Of a stretch of 28,852 bases of DNA, positions 18,887-28,852 are shown piece by piece. Origin of the DNA: Cymbomonas tetramitiformis (taxonomy: Eukaryota; Chlorophyta; Pyramimonadophyceae; Pyramimonadales; Pyramimonadaceae); assembly GCA_001247695.2 (NCBI GenBank), contig LGRX02009732.1:1-28852 (forward strand). Direction: 5' to 3'. Numbering within the stretch: position 1 is the first letter of the stretch; each line of letters starts with the position of its first letter. The translations under genes were made by a program, and so were the position numbers. The notes below the pieces were generated by a model. The model was not told the DNA's origin. It saw only the letters and a list, made by a program, of their open reading frames with translations, and did not search any database.

Positions 18887-21800
18887 CTAGTTGTGGTAAC
18901 GATCCTCCTCCTCCTCCTCGTCATCCCAGCCAGAGCCCTGCTAGATGTGGGCAGCAAGATGCCATCAGCCCACCAAAACAACTTCTTGCCAAACCTCGGA
19001 GGGAACCACCCTAGGCTAAATATCACGAGTAATAATCAGTCTGCACTCAGAATAGTCCCTATTTCATTTTCTTGTTAGCACACTGCTTGCTATCATCATC
19101 ATCAGCAGCAGCAGCTGGGACCCGGGGATGTGGTGGTACGGTCTTCGGAGGCTCACCAGGAGGCTGGTCGCCATTCCGCTCAACTTCAGTCCGGCATTCT
19201 TTGCCAAATTCTTCATTTGTGCCATGTCTGCTCGCGCCTGCCGATCACGGGAGACACAAGCCTATTATTCACCACTGTGAGGAGGAACTCACCTAACGGG
19301 GTACTTAGGAACTCAATGGGACAGGAAGCAAATCGCTACTGTCTCTCTCCAAAGGGTCTTAAATGGACGGGACGCAATTCGCTGCACGACCCTCTGATGA
19401 CGTTTTTTGGGGACACGAAACACCTGAGTATGAACTTCCGCGAAGGGGTTCATAGGACAGACAACACCTCCCCGGTCCCACGGACTCCAATTTCGAGAAG
19501 ATCTTCCTGCCTAAGCGTGCCTCCGGGGGGCAGCCAGAACACAACAGAGAACCAGGACGAAATGGCACAGCTGCAGGAGAGGGGATCTGGCCTGCTTTCT
19601 CCCAAGGCGCTGCGAACGGCGGGGAAAGGCGCCAAAGAAAAGGTGCACGGCACGGGGTGAGTAGGGAGACAAAAATAAAGAGGCAAGCACCTGCATGGAC
19701 AGCTTGGTCATCAGCTCCGAGGCAGTCATGTCCAGAGCTTCCGCCGCTCCCATACCGTCACCGGAATCTCCGTAAAGCTCGGTGGAGGAGATGGCTTCAG
19801 ACCCCTGCAGAATAGTCTCTGATCGCCTCAGTGCACTTCAAAAACAGCTCCTCCCTACTCCCTTTGAAGGGAGATCGATCTGGTTTAGCTTTCACGGACT
19901 GCCCTCCTTCTCAAAGTGCGCTTCAATGATCGTGGAAGCCTTCTCCACAGTAAGCTCGGAGTGGAAACTGAGAAAGACGGAGGCCAGCAGCAACCAGAGG
20001 GCACTTAGGCGCAGAGTGCAATGGCATCCACTAAGGCACAACCGTTCTTGATTTTTGTGGCCAATATCGATGACTTGTCAGTCCATTTAATGCAAGCCTC
20101 ACAGGGAGGCCGGCCACTTCGTGCACCGAGCCGAACACTGAGGGCAATGAACAGGTCCTCCTTTATCGGGCATGATTCGAGGTTACTTCCGATTCCGCAG
20201 TTCATGACTTTGAGTCCGATGGTGGAATAGTGGTGTGGAATTTTACCCCGAACCGTGCGAGCTTTGCTTCGATATCCTCCTGCTCGTCCTCATCCTGGGG
20301 ATGGTTGAAGGCATCGGATGAAATCGACTTTGCAGACGCAAACTTGCTCTGGGCTATGGTGTTCTCCTCGAATTGTGCCTGTGCAAGGTTCACCACAGCG
20401 ACACCACGTCTGACCAGGCACACCAGTACGTCCAGCAAGGCCGCAACAACGAGCAGTCTCCAGTACAGCAGGAAGACAGGTCTCAAGAACCCGGGGTTAC
20501 AAGCATCGGACACTGGAAAGAGGGCGCCGGAGCCAGCGGGTCTCGAAAGAGCCAACTTTACGAACAGACGATGCAGGCGTCAAGAGCACAGCAGCAAAGG
20601 ACAGCACGGAGGGAAAACTCTTAACTGACTGACGATGACGGAAGACAGCAGCACCGGTGGAGAGCAACAGTGCCAACAGAGGTCCATGGAGAAGTGGCGC
20701 TTCAGAGAAGGATCATACTGGTGGTGGCTTGTTCGTGGCCTCGGCTGTGGGCTTCGGCCTTTGCGCTCCGCCGAACATACTCGTGTTCATGTTGGGAGGC
20801 GCCACGTGGCCATCGCTAGTTTTGGGGGCGGTGTCCTGCCGTGCAGAGACAGTGTAGTTAGAACTCGTCTTGGGCGTGGTCAAGCAGACCGTTGTCGGGG
20901 ACACCTCCGAACAGAACACGGAGGTGTGTCTACGCTGAAAAGGGCGCCAGGCATGGAGGCTGCAGGCACGACTCAAGCGTGCGGGAAGGGCGTTGAGGCA
21001 CAGGCGCGGGGCCTTCTCCATAAACAAAAAGGTCCAACGGGTGCCTTCTCCGGCACAAGTCCAATGTTAGCACGAGAGAAGCCGACAGCCGCAAGTGAAA
21101 AAAAAGATAATGATGGACGCCCGATCATCATCAGTTTCGGGAAATGCTTTTCCTGATGTATGTGTGAAGACGCAGGCACACGTGGCGCAGGTAAGTGCAC
21201 GAGGCCAGGCTCACAAGGCCGAGGTTCAGCTCAAATCGCTTGAGGGAGCCGAGGCACTGCTGAGGGGTGTGGGGTCTAGTTCTAGGGGGCCAGGACCCGA
21301 TTGAGGGGAGTAAAGGGAATAGTGAGGGGGCCGAAGTCCGGTTGAAGAACGCGAGGCCAGGTTGAGGGGAGAGCCCCGGTTGAAGGGGGCGAGACTTGTG
21401 AGGGGGATGATATAAGGTAGAGGGGTACAGGGTCCGGTCGAGGGATGCGAAATGCGATCTCCAAGGTGCGAGGTGCCGTCTGAGGGTACACACCTTGCTC
21501 CCATCGAGGCTCTCATAAGAGAAGCGAGATCCTGCAGGAGCGGCGGTCATCCTGCCACCCTCCTCACTGGTGGAAGTGGCAGCCACGGGGGCCTCCATGG
21601 GTTTTTGAGAAAACAGGCTCTCGTCCACCTGCGGCAGGCGAAGCACGATTCGTCTCCCTCTTATTCCCTTCCTCTTCGACCAGGCCTTTGTCTCACCGTG
21701 CAGCTCTGTCCACCGGAGAGCACTCTTCTGCTTCAAGTAGCCGCAAGGGCGACTTGCAACATGTTCATAGGATTCGTTGTCGAAGCAGTAATGATCTCAT

Positions 21801-24800
21801 CAACCTAAGAGCAGACTCTCTTGAGTGAGGATCTCTCGTTGTCCGACTCAGCCGGCCACAGTGTCCATGTTTTTCTGGTATGATCTCTTTCTCAAAATTG
21901 CGAGGAAGGGCGTATCACGAAACACGAATTACAGGAGAACTATCTGAGGAGCTGTTGGCATCCCAGAAGATTGAAGAAGACTCAAACTTCGAGAACTCGC
22001 GCAGTCGTACCCACTGGCAAAACACCAAGGAAAAAAGCTTACTTTATGCGTTCAGACACAGATATCTGAAGTCACATATGCATTCCAAATGGGCGTGGAA
22101 ACGCGCGGAGCGGAAGGCATAGTTAAAGGGCCCAGGGCACCTCGATTTTCTTCATGCCGAGACCACCACCAACCTTCTTTGCCCCCAAACCAGGCTTTTT
22201 TGCGGCGGAAGCTGGGCGTCGGGCTGATCCGAGACGAGAGGCAGGCTTCGCAGCAGAAGTAGGGCGAGTGGCGGCAGCAGTAGCAGCAGGGACAGGAGCT
22301 GCGGCCGGTTGCTGCACACATTGATAAGGGTGAAGGTTTATAAGCAGATAGCACGTGAAGATTCATAGAGGGATCCCGTCACGGACTTGGAAGTTAAGTC
22401 GAGAAAGGTTTATTTGCGGTAGTCACATGCATTGACAGCAGTATGATCGGGTGTAGCAACAACACCGTGACGGGGAAGCCGGTGATAACACTAGATGCTT
22501 AGTGCACTCAACCAACTGCACCCAAAACAGGGCGAATAGCTTCTTCGTGCAGTGTTGGTCCACGATTCGGACAGGCAGTGGAAATACCCCGTTCACACTG
22601 GTACTGGCACCGTCACAATGAATCAATAGACAGCAGTGCTCAAGTGTGGGAGAAAGTACAGTGCTGAGCTGTTGCCACTGCCGCCGTGGAAGAAACCTTA
22701 CCGGCACAGGAGCGGGATCCAGTTTCACCTCAGTCTCAACCACGGCGAAGAAGGCATCTCCGGTTCCATCCTTGGGGCCGGATTTCGGAGATCCCGGCGT
22801 GGGCGGCAAAGCTGGAATGTTGGCCGCCGCCTACAAAACAGCCGTACGTACAGCAGTTGAAGAAGTTGGCAGAACTGCAGTAACTTCAAGGTTTCTCACA
22901 GGGGAAGACTTGGCGCAAGTTGGTGCGAAACTCTGTCAACTGCGAGCGTTTTTAAGTCTCCTTTCGAAACTGAAAAACTCAGTTGCTTTCGACCTCACCG
23001 ACTAGAGGGAAAGTGAATCGCCTTTACGGGAGGACAAGCATAGGCCTGCAACCTGAACTGCCAGGAAGAATATAGGATTTTCAGCGAGGATCAATATAAA
23101 CCTATTTCCCTGTGAGGATCAGCTACACAGTTAGGCCTGCTAACTCAGATCTGACTTTGTAGGCGGTGAAGAGTTGCCTGAGCCGGCCCATGCTCGCACA
23201 CACTGCGCCCTCGCGAGGCTCGCAAAGGAGTGCAAAAAGGGGAGCGATTCCCGCACCTCCTTCTTGAGAAGCTGACGGTAAAGCTCCGCAACACGGGATG
23301 TGTACTGCAAGACCAAACTCGCTATCCGCGTTAGCGCTAGAGGGACCGAGCGTCTCAGGTTAGAACGAGCTTGAACTTGCAGCAGTCATAGTGCAAGGTG
23401 GTGGCCGCAAGATGATTTTGCAGCGGGAGGCTGCAGTGGAAAGTAGCGATAGCCAACGCTGACTTCTGTCGGAAGGTAGGTCTGACTAGCCGGCACTGCT
23501 CAACACTAAAGTGCGGACCCGTGTGGAGAGAGAGCATACGCACAACAAGAACACAAGAACCGAGTTACTGAAGCGCGACGAGGTCGCATAAAGTAGTCGC
23601 TCGGCTTCAGCTTAAGTGTGTGACGTAAGGGAAAACACACGAACGCGACGTCCGCGCCTAAAAAGCTGAGTTTTCTGGCTTCGTGTGCTTTCGTGTTGGT
23701 AGCCAAGCAATCAAGGCAGCTCTCGCGTTGTTGAAAGGTGAGCCAAGAAACCGGGGGCTATTGTGAAGACGAATACCTTGTGTTCAACCCTGTCAGCACC
23801 TATATCGCCCATTCCGTGCTGCTTGAAAAAAGTCCGTGCTCTGGCGTTGCCACCGACCGCCATGATCTGCGAAAGAGACCGGAGTGGGGGATTTTAGCTG
23901 CGCGAGAGAGAAACCGAACACTCGCGATGAAAAGGGTCCAGAGTTTCTTTAACAACGGTGTGGTGCGGGTGGAGTTGCAGGTCCGAGCAGAGGGCGCACC
24001 CTCAGCTGATCTTGGCTCCAAGAGTCCAAATTTACGGACCTGAGAAAGGAGATGACGAATAAGGACGACGCAGTTCAAAACCTCACACGTTCATCGAATA
24101 TACGGAATCTATCTCCGACCAACGTCGGAGAAATATGATATGTCCCCACGGGAACACTGCAGATGTGCCCCTAGAAACGAGAGAACGTGATCGAACCTAG
24201 AAAAAATTTGAGCATCGATTAGGAACTAAAGTACCTCACAAAGCTGATGTGAACTCCAAGTCTTCGATGAGTCGCGGCACAATCCATGCAAATGAAGACG
24301 CTGTAGACAGCAGCCGATCGCATAATCACGCTAGTGCAGACGACGACCTTTGCACTTTTTACACGGAAAGTCACGCCAGCCAAGTTGCTGAAAGAGCGTT
24401 GCGCGAGAGAACCGTGAAATAGGCGCCAGCGCAAAAATAGGAGTCCAGCAATCGCACAGAGTGAGTAGAGAGCGAGGCATGCATGCCTTCAAGGGCAACG
24501 TGGTTACTCACCCATATGGAACAGAAGACCAGATTGGATTCTTCGCGTTGCAGTCGAAGCAAAGCTGACGAGATATGCACAGTATTTTGTTATGGTATGA
24601 GAAGCTTTCAAAGATGACAAAAAAGGTTGAGTAGAGCTTGTGCACCACTCAAAGACCTTACCACCTTCAAAAGATGGATGCGCAATACGGCACATACGTG
24701 CTGTAAGTGCTAAGCTACTGCTTCTCTACAAATAACTTGAAGCATCATAAACAAACGCTGCGCACATCACGGAATGGACAGCGCGTTGCAAAAGAGCACA

Positions 24801-24972
24801 GCAAGCGATCGAGCGCATTTTTTCCAACAGTTGAGCTCGCAGAAACGATCCAGACTTCAGGTCAAATACAGGCCAGTAGCTTCGACATTCGCCCAACAGC
24901 CAAGTGACATACCTTGTTATCGGGCTTGGACTTCATCTTCTTGAAAAGCACATCTCTTTCAAGGTCAGCCAT
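18887..24972 (-). CDS. GLO3: Arf GTPase-activating protein, Glo3/ArfGAP2/3 class (14 coding exons)
   Basis: The product should stimulate GTP hydrolysis by Arf1 on COPI vesicles at the Golgi. Exons on the minus strand, high to low: 24972-24913, 24564-24512, 24300-24235, 24039-24000, 23866-23777, 23304-23257, 22830-22702, 22311-22141, 21628-21494, 20835-20719, 20378-20247, 19804-19691, 19237-19157, 18937-18887. They total 1287 nt and 428 residues. All introns are GT-AG, and each junction was accepted because phase and family motifs agree. Visible features: start MADLERDVLFKKMKSKPDNK; zinc finger Cys22, Cys25, Cys42, Cys45 with CX2CX16CX2C spacing; arginine finger Arg50; GGN at 78-80; basic Glo3 region KKPGLGAKK...LGMKK at 200-217; ESLFSQKP like plant Glo3 proteins; ISS motifs at 322-324 and 352-354; a predicted amphipathic helix at 386-412; and a WDDEEEEED tail. 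Slightly shorter than animal ArfGAP2/3. No other gene is close. Confidence 0.93.
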
Positions 24973-25292
24973 GATTGGGTTTCCGCGGCTAAATTTCCAA
25001 GAAAATATTCCAAAATCGCGAGATTATTTCGGGAAATAAAAACTCCCACTTTTCTTGAGTTATCACGTTCTCAAGAACGTTTCCCTTCCAGGTTTGAAAG
25101 GAGAAGGCTTCGACTCGCCCAACGCAGGCGACAGAATGTGTTCAACGTGGTCTTAGACCTTCGTTTGTCTGATGTGAGAGGAGACTGGAGAGCCATCTCC
25201 GATGATGGGCACTGTACTGTATCGTGTCACTGTGTCACAGTACTGTAGAGCCTCTATCGTACAGGTATGGCGATGGCGCTGGCGCGGGTCTC
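24973..25292 (-). promoter_or_regulatory. Presumed upstream region of the ArfGAP gene
   Basis: This is the stretch between the ATG at 24972 and the G-rich tract. The start codon sits in CCAATCATGGCT, with G at +4. I see no TATA element or other named box. The regulatory role is assumed from position only; untranslated exons could lie here. Confidence 0.35.
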
Positions 25293-25367
25293 AGGAGGGA
25301 GAGGGGCGGGAGGGGCGGGGCGGGGCGGGGCGGGGGGGGCGGGGCGGGGCGGGGGGGGCGGCGGGGG
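25293..25367 (+). repeat. G-rich low-complexity tract, GGGGC repeats, G-quadruplex capable
   Basis: Some 75 bp on the plus strand consist almost only of runs of 3-8 G separated by single C or A, about a dozen runs in all. It lies about 320 bp upstream of the ArfGAP start codon, with the G-rich strand being the template strand of that gene. Many four-run combinations fit the G-quadruplex pattern. Confidence 0.85.
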
Positions 25368-26926
25368 TCTCGTTTTCTTTCCACAAGATTCGACCATTCC
25401 ATACTTGATACTTCAGTATGAGTATTAGAGAGGTTCCGCAGACCGAATTCGGTCAAAAAACGGGTGACGTGGACCATTTTACGAGACACATCGGACGTTG
25501 GCGTAATTTTGCTCCGAATTCTGGAAAGATTCCGACACGTGAAATGAAAATTAACACTGAGGGCTCCGTTTTTTCTGTAAATCGTCCGAATTCGGGAAAT
25601 CGCTCCCGAATTCGGATGGAAACCGATGAAAATCACGCGTGCGCTTCATAGAGCTACAGTACATGTCCATCGCATGTGACGGATTTTGGCTCCCAAAAGA
25701 TGCTCTTTCGGTCTTACGTCTTTGGTCTTTGCGTGTGGGGTCTCGATCTCGCTCTCGTGTGCACATCGACATGCTGCTGCAGTGCAGTGCAAACTCAAAA
25801 GACTGCGGAGAATTGACCCTGCGACTGCGGACTGTTTCACACGAAAAATGGATTTCGCGTTTTTTGCGGGACTGAAAGATTCCCTGGCGTCATTTTGGAA
25901 TTACGCCAGGAGGCCCAGGACCCAAGAAGTGACTCGACACGAAATCCGACGTGGCACCGTTTTTTGGTCTCGGAAAATGAAAGATGCCTTTTTTGCGGAA
26001 CCTCTCTATTGACTTTGAGGTTCTGACTCGAGAAGAGAAGATCGTGATCTTCATAGTTCATTCAATATGCATCATTCGATTGAAACGCTCGGTCATCATC
26101 GGATCGCCACGTTTATCCTAAAGTAAACGTCAAGTTACGGCATGTGACGATGACAACGGTTGCGGTTGCCTTGCGGTTGCGGATGCGGTCGTTGTCGGTT
26201 GTGCTTGTGTTGTCGGATGTCGTTTGGTTGTCGCAGCGTGAGTATCTCAGTGACACTGTATCGAGTATGACAATGACTTATGACGTTATGAGTAGGCTCT
26301 ATCGAGTATCAGTATGCAGTGTCAGACCCATTTTGATTATCGATTTAATATCTATGTGACGCCGAACGTTAGGCGAGACGCTCACTGGTCACAGACAAGC
26401 GAAGGGGCATAATATATACTAAGGGGATGTCACGCTCAGTGTTGGACGCGACGGCTATCGGACGCACTCTGGCTCTGCCGTCCATTACCATTTCAACGAA
26501 ACACCGAAAGCTCGATTCGATACCGTCCGATTCGCGGATAATCGTTTTAAGCTTGTTCCGCAGAAACTGTGCTATTCCCTCGTTGAAAACCGTAAAGAGA
26601 ACAGGCATTTATTATGTCGCTGGATATTGTGTTATCTGACAGCATACAATAAAAACACAACGGAATGTTTTCATAATAGCCTCTTTGGTCGTTCCCAAGA
26701 TGTCCTATTTTTTCCAGGAAGAACGCCGCTTTTTTGAAGCTTTGAAGCTTATTTTTACCGTGTATATCCTTAAAAATCAGTGGGTACTAGTTGCGCTGAG
26801 TACTCTAGCATTCAGAATAGGCTGGGCAGTGATACCCTGCATAACTTTCATTATTGCATTCACAACATTTCTGTACAACATCACAACATTCGGGTGGGGA
26901 GCACGCATATGGTAGTTATATACTCT
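25368..26926. other. Intergenic region with no supported gene
   Basis: The longest frames are near 100 codons and occur on both strands without known motifs. GAATTC-containing blocks (near 25445, 25515, 25587 and 25606) and a low-complexity GGTTGC/GTCGTTG stretch (about 26156-26225) are the only local structure noted. Confidence 0.4.
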
Positions 26927-27336
26927 GGGTCCGACAAATCGCCAATCGTGGCGGGGCCCCAAAATATGATTAATCGCGCGATTAATCGTCCACGATATCG
27001 CCGGAAACCATATGTACGAATTTACCTCCCATTTCCTGTGTGCTAAAAACTTCTCGGATCCCGCTCACGGCTCAAATCGTCATCATGGCTCCCTATGTAT
27101 GTATGGTATAACTAATCAAATTCACATCGGATCGAGCGGGTACAATTATGGTCGGATGGGTATATGTGTAAAATGTGTAATGGGATAATAGCTTTATAAG
27201 TCGTGTATGTATAGGTACTCGTATAGTCCTACGCGGGGTGTTAAGGCTACCTACGAGTGTTAAGGCGGAATCGGCGATAAATCGTCGGGGTCCAAAATAC
27301 GATTAATCGTGTGGATTTTGACGATTTGTCGGACCC
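26927..27336. mobile_element. MITE-like inverted-repeat element
   Basis: GGGTCCGACAAATCG at 26927-26941 is repeated inverted at 27322-27336, a perfect 15-bp match. The similarity continues more loosely inward: GGGGCCCCAAAATATGATTAATCG on one side and a variant GGGGTCCAAAATACGATTAATCG in the same direction near 27278 on the other. A perfect 20-bp palindrome GATTAATCGCGCGATTAATC lies at 26968-26987. TATA occurs outside both ends, so the true edges may be a few bases further out with a TA duplication. There is no coding capacity. Confidence 0.55.
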
Positions 27337-27628
27337 GGGCTATACTACCGGTATATCTCGGTGTGAGTAAACACTTAACAGTCAGAACACGCGGTATTTC
27401 CGTGATGGATAACTTGTGATGATTGATAAAACTGAAGACAGATAATATGCTGGAATTGTCACACCGCTTACTTTTGTGACTCTTCCCGTAGTTGTGTTTA
27501 TGACTGTCACCCGAACCAGAACCCTAACTGTTTATGCCCATATAACGGGTTAACTTATCAACTTTATTACATTCTGAGAAAACTATCACTGAGTGAATAT
27601 ATCCCGGGTCTTAGGGGTATATCCAGCA
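27337..27628. other. AT-rich region, possible LTR of a second Copia-like element
   Basis: There is no gene. It ends in CA just before a GGTTTGGACCCAC motif like the one following the first element's LTR, so it could be or contain a 5' LTR. It does not resemble the 567-860 LTR, and its partner would lie beyond the window. Confidence 0.25.
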
Positions 27629-28022
27629 GGTTTGGACCCACGCACTCTTTATTTTAGACACTGCGAATTTTAGCCATGTCTGGCTAAATAGCGACGCTTG
27701 AGATGGAGTAAGGGGCTCCACTAGAGGCGCGGCGGCGGAGCGGTATGGCCTAGCTGATGTCTGGTTGATTGGATTTACGGGAAGCTTGTGCACGAGGCGG
27801 ACTTAATTTTCCTCGCTACGCGTTGGTGGACGTTGGAAATTTTGATCGGATCCGGCACCACTTTCCTTGGCCGCGTCACTCTGCATCCACATGCGCGTGA
27901 GGAGATTTTTACGCCACAGCTTTCCCTTGCTTTCCTCGACAACCGCATTACGACTTTTGGCCGCCGCTCCTTCCGCACCTCGTCCCATTTTCCCTCACGT
28001 CGTCTCTATAGTCTCTTTTATC

Positions 28023-28498
28023 ATGGTTGCGACTAGATTGACTTCGAGTATGGCGTCACGCCGACGTTCTCTAGCGACGATTTTCGACTCGGCTGCCGCC
28101 CGTAATTCCGTGACACCGGCTACGCCGGCACCTGCTGGTGTTCCGGCTGCGAACTCCGCCCATGCTGTTTTCTTGGGGGGTTCGCTCACTGACCCGTGAG
28201 CGCTTCGACGAGAGCGTAGCGAAGCACGTCATCCGGAAGTGGTTCCGTGAGAAACATGAGAGGTTCACCGGCACTGAGTCCAACGCGCAGGTGCTCCTCG
28301 CAAAGCTGGTGCCTGCCCTCCAAGAGGCATTCGAGGCACAGGACGTTTTATTTGCGCCGCTTTTCGACTTGGAGGACACACTCCACGTTGGCCGTCCGCT
28401 CCGAGGCCAACAAACTGCTATTTTCGACTCTCGAGCTCATCGTGTGTCCCACCTCTCCGGCGGCAGTAGTTCCGGCAGTTGGTGGGAGACTTACGATG
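28023..28498 (+). pseudogene. Decayed gag of a second Copia-like element
   Basis: Three frames in turn give a protein resembling the first element's Gag. From ATG 28023 (or 28050, which like the first gag begins MAS) the frame covers the N-terminal Ala/Pro-rich part. Near 28185 it shifts to RERFDESVAKHVI...TESNAQVLLAKL...DVLFAPLFDLED. Near 28390 it shifts again to SEANKLLFSTLELI. The first element has ESNARSLLDSLV...TLFAHAFRLDD and NANKLLKELLEYL at matching places. At least two indels, and loss of the rest beyond 28499, mark it as dead. The reading is limited by the window edge. Confidence 0.6.
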
Positions 28499-28604
28499 AA
28501 AAGTTCAGGGGGCAAACGTCGCGGGCAGAAATTATACAACAATCACAAGATTTTCTCTTGGAAATATATAAATTAACTTTATAGTGGAGCGCCCCCTGAA
28601 TTTT
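28499..28604. mobile_element. 106-bp miniature inverted-repeat insertion
   Basis: AAAAGTTCAGGGGGC (28499-28513) and GCCCCCTGAATTTT (28591-28604) are inverted copies with one extra base in the left arm. They enclose 77 bp of AT-rich DNA. The gag-like similarity stops where this begins. No clear target duplication is seen, so it may equally be a hairpin at the end of a larger element. Confidence 0.4.
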
Positions 28605-28852
28605 CGAAACACTTCGGACTTGACCGCGCTTCAAGTAAGCGGTGAAATAACCCCTTTGGGGCATTTTAAAGCAGCTCTAGCGCAGTATTTTACTTTATTT
28701 GGTAACAATATTTCGTTTCAGAATGTCCACGCCTTGTTGTGGGCCACTCTAGAAGAGATTTACGCTAGCGCTTGGAACGCTCTTTGGCTTTGGGAAGTTT
28801 CGACGAGATGGTGCACTACGATCTTCTAACAGTTGTTTTGTATTTTATTTCC
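28605..28852. other. Unassigned end of window
   Basis: One plus-strand frame (81 codons from 28584) crosses this stretch. It matches no part of the first Copia polyprotein that I can see. It is left unassigned. Confidence 0.3.

Noticed and set aside
19900..20205. Frames within the ArfGAP gene at 20005-20205 (minus) and nearby as extra exons
   Set aside because: Joining 20247 directly to 19804 gives the expected ARFG-GSEAISS reading in phase. Adding these would break the Glo3 motif region.
23140..23256. Extension of ArfGAP exon 6 past KKE (reads on to a stop near 23140)
   Set aside because: GTGCGG at 23256 is a usable donor, and the next exon continues in phase as AAANIPALPP. The read-through would truncate the protein before the Glo3 region.
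26423..26737. Plus-strand open frame of 104 codons without an ATG (GDVTLSVGRDGYRT onward)
   Set aside because: The composition is mildly protein-like, but there is no start, motif or splice context. It could be a relic or chance.

Overview
This window is eukaryotic nuclear DNA from a protist or alga. A host gene can be followed across 13 GT-AG introns, the mobile-element gene at the left also has short GT-AG introns, and most of the remaining sequence is transposon-derived. No rRNA, tRNA, CRISPR or bacterial operon structure is visible. The species cannot be fixed. Many short exons joined by introns of 130-660 bp, plus abundant Copia elements, would fit a chromerid-like alveolate or another repeat-rich alga, but that is a guess.

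Left block (1-16392) is a set of nested insertions. The outermost layer is a gene for a Pif1-family helicase fused to an OTU-type cysteine protease (2-566 and 13856-16392), probably the C-terminal half of a Helitron-type transposase. A Ty1/Copia LTR retrotransposon (567-13855) has inserted into it, with 294/293-bp LTRs and a 5-bp target duplication, CATCA. Removing the element and one CATCA copy restores the helicase frame exactly. The Copia element encodes Gag, protease, integrase, reverse transcriptase and RNase H, and is itself interrupted three times: by a Mutator-like non-autonomous element (6510-8276, 9-bp duplication), a 954-bp element (8403-9356, 8-bp duplication), and a 1048-bp element with 12-bp inverted termini (10520-11567). 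Removing each one again restores a continuous reading frame. The two LTRs differ by a single base indel.

Middle (16393-18886) has no convincing gene. It contains an eight-unit tandem repeat of about 29-30 bp (16751-17000).

Right-centre (18887-24972, minus strand) is the one clear cellular gene: an ArfGAP of the Glo3/ArfGAP2/3 class. I assembled it as 14 coding exons giving 428 residues, with the CX2CX16CX2C zinc finger, the arginine finger at residue 50, the basic Glo3 region and two ISS motifs. Its product would act on Arf1 in COPI-coated Golgi vesicles. A G-rich tract lies about 320 bp upstream of its start codon.

Right end (24973-28852) is mostly non-coding. It holds a 410-bp inverted-repeat element (26927-27336) and the decayed, frameshifted gag of a second Copia-like element (about 27629 onward), itself followed by a 106-bp inverted-repeat insertion. 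This second gag is recognisably related to the first.
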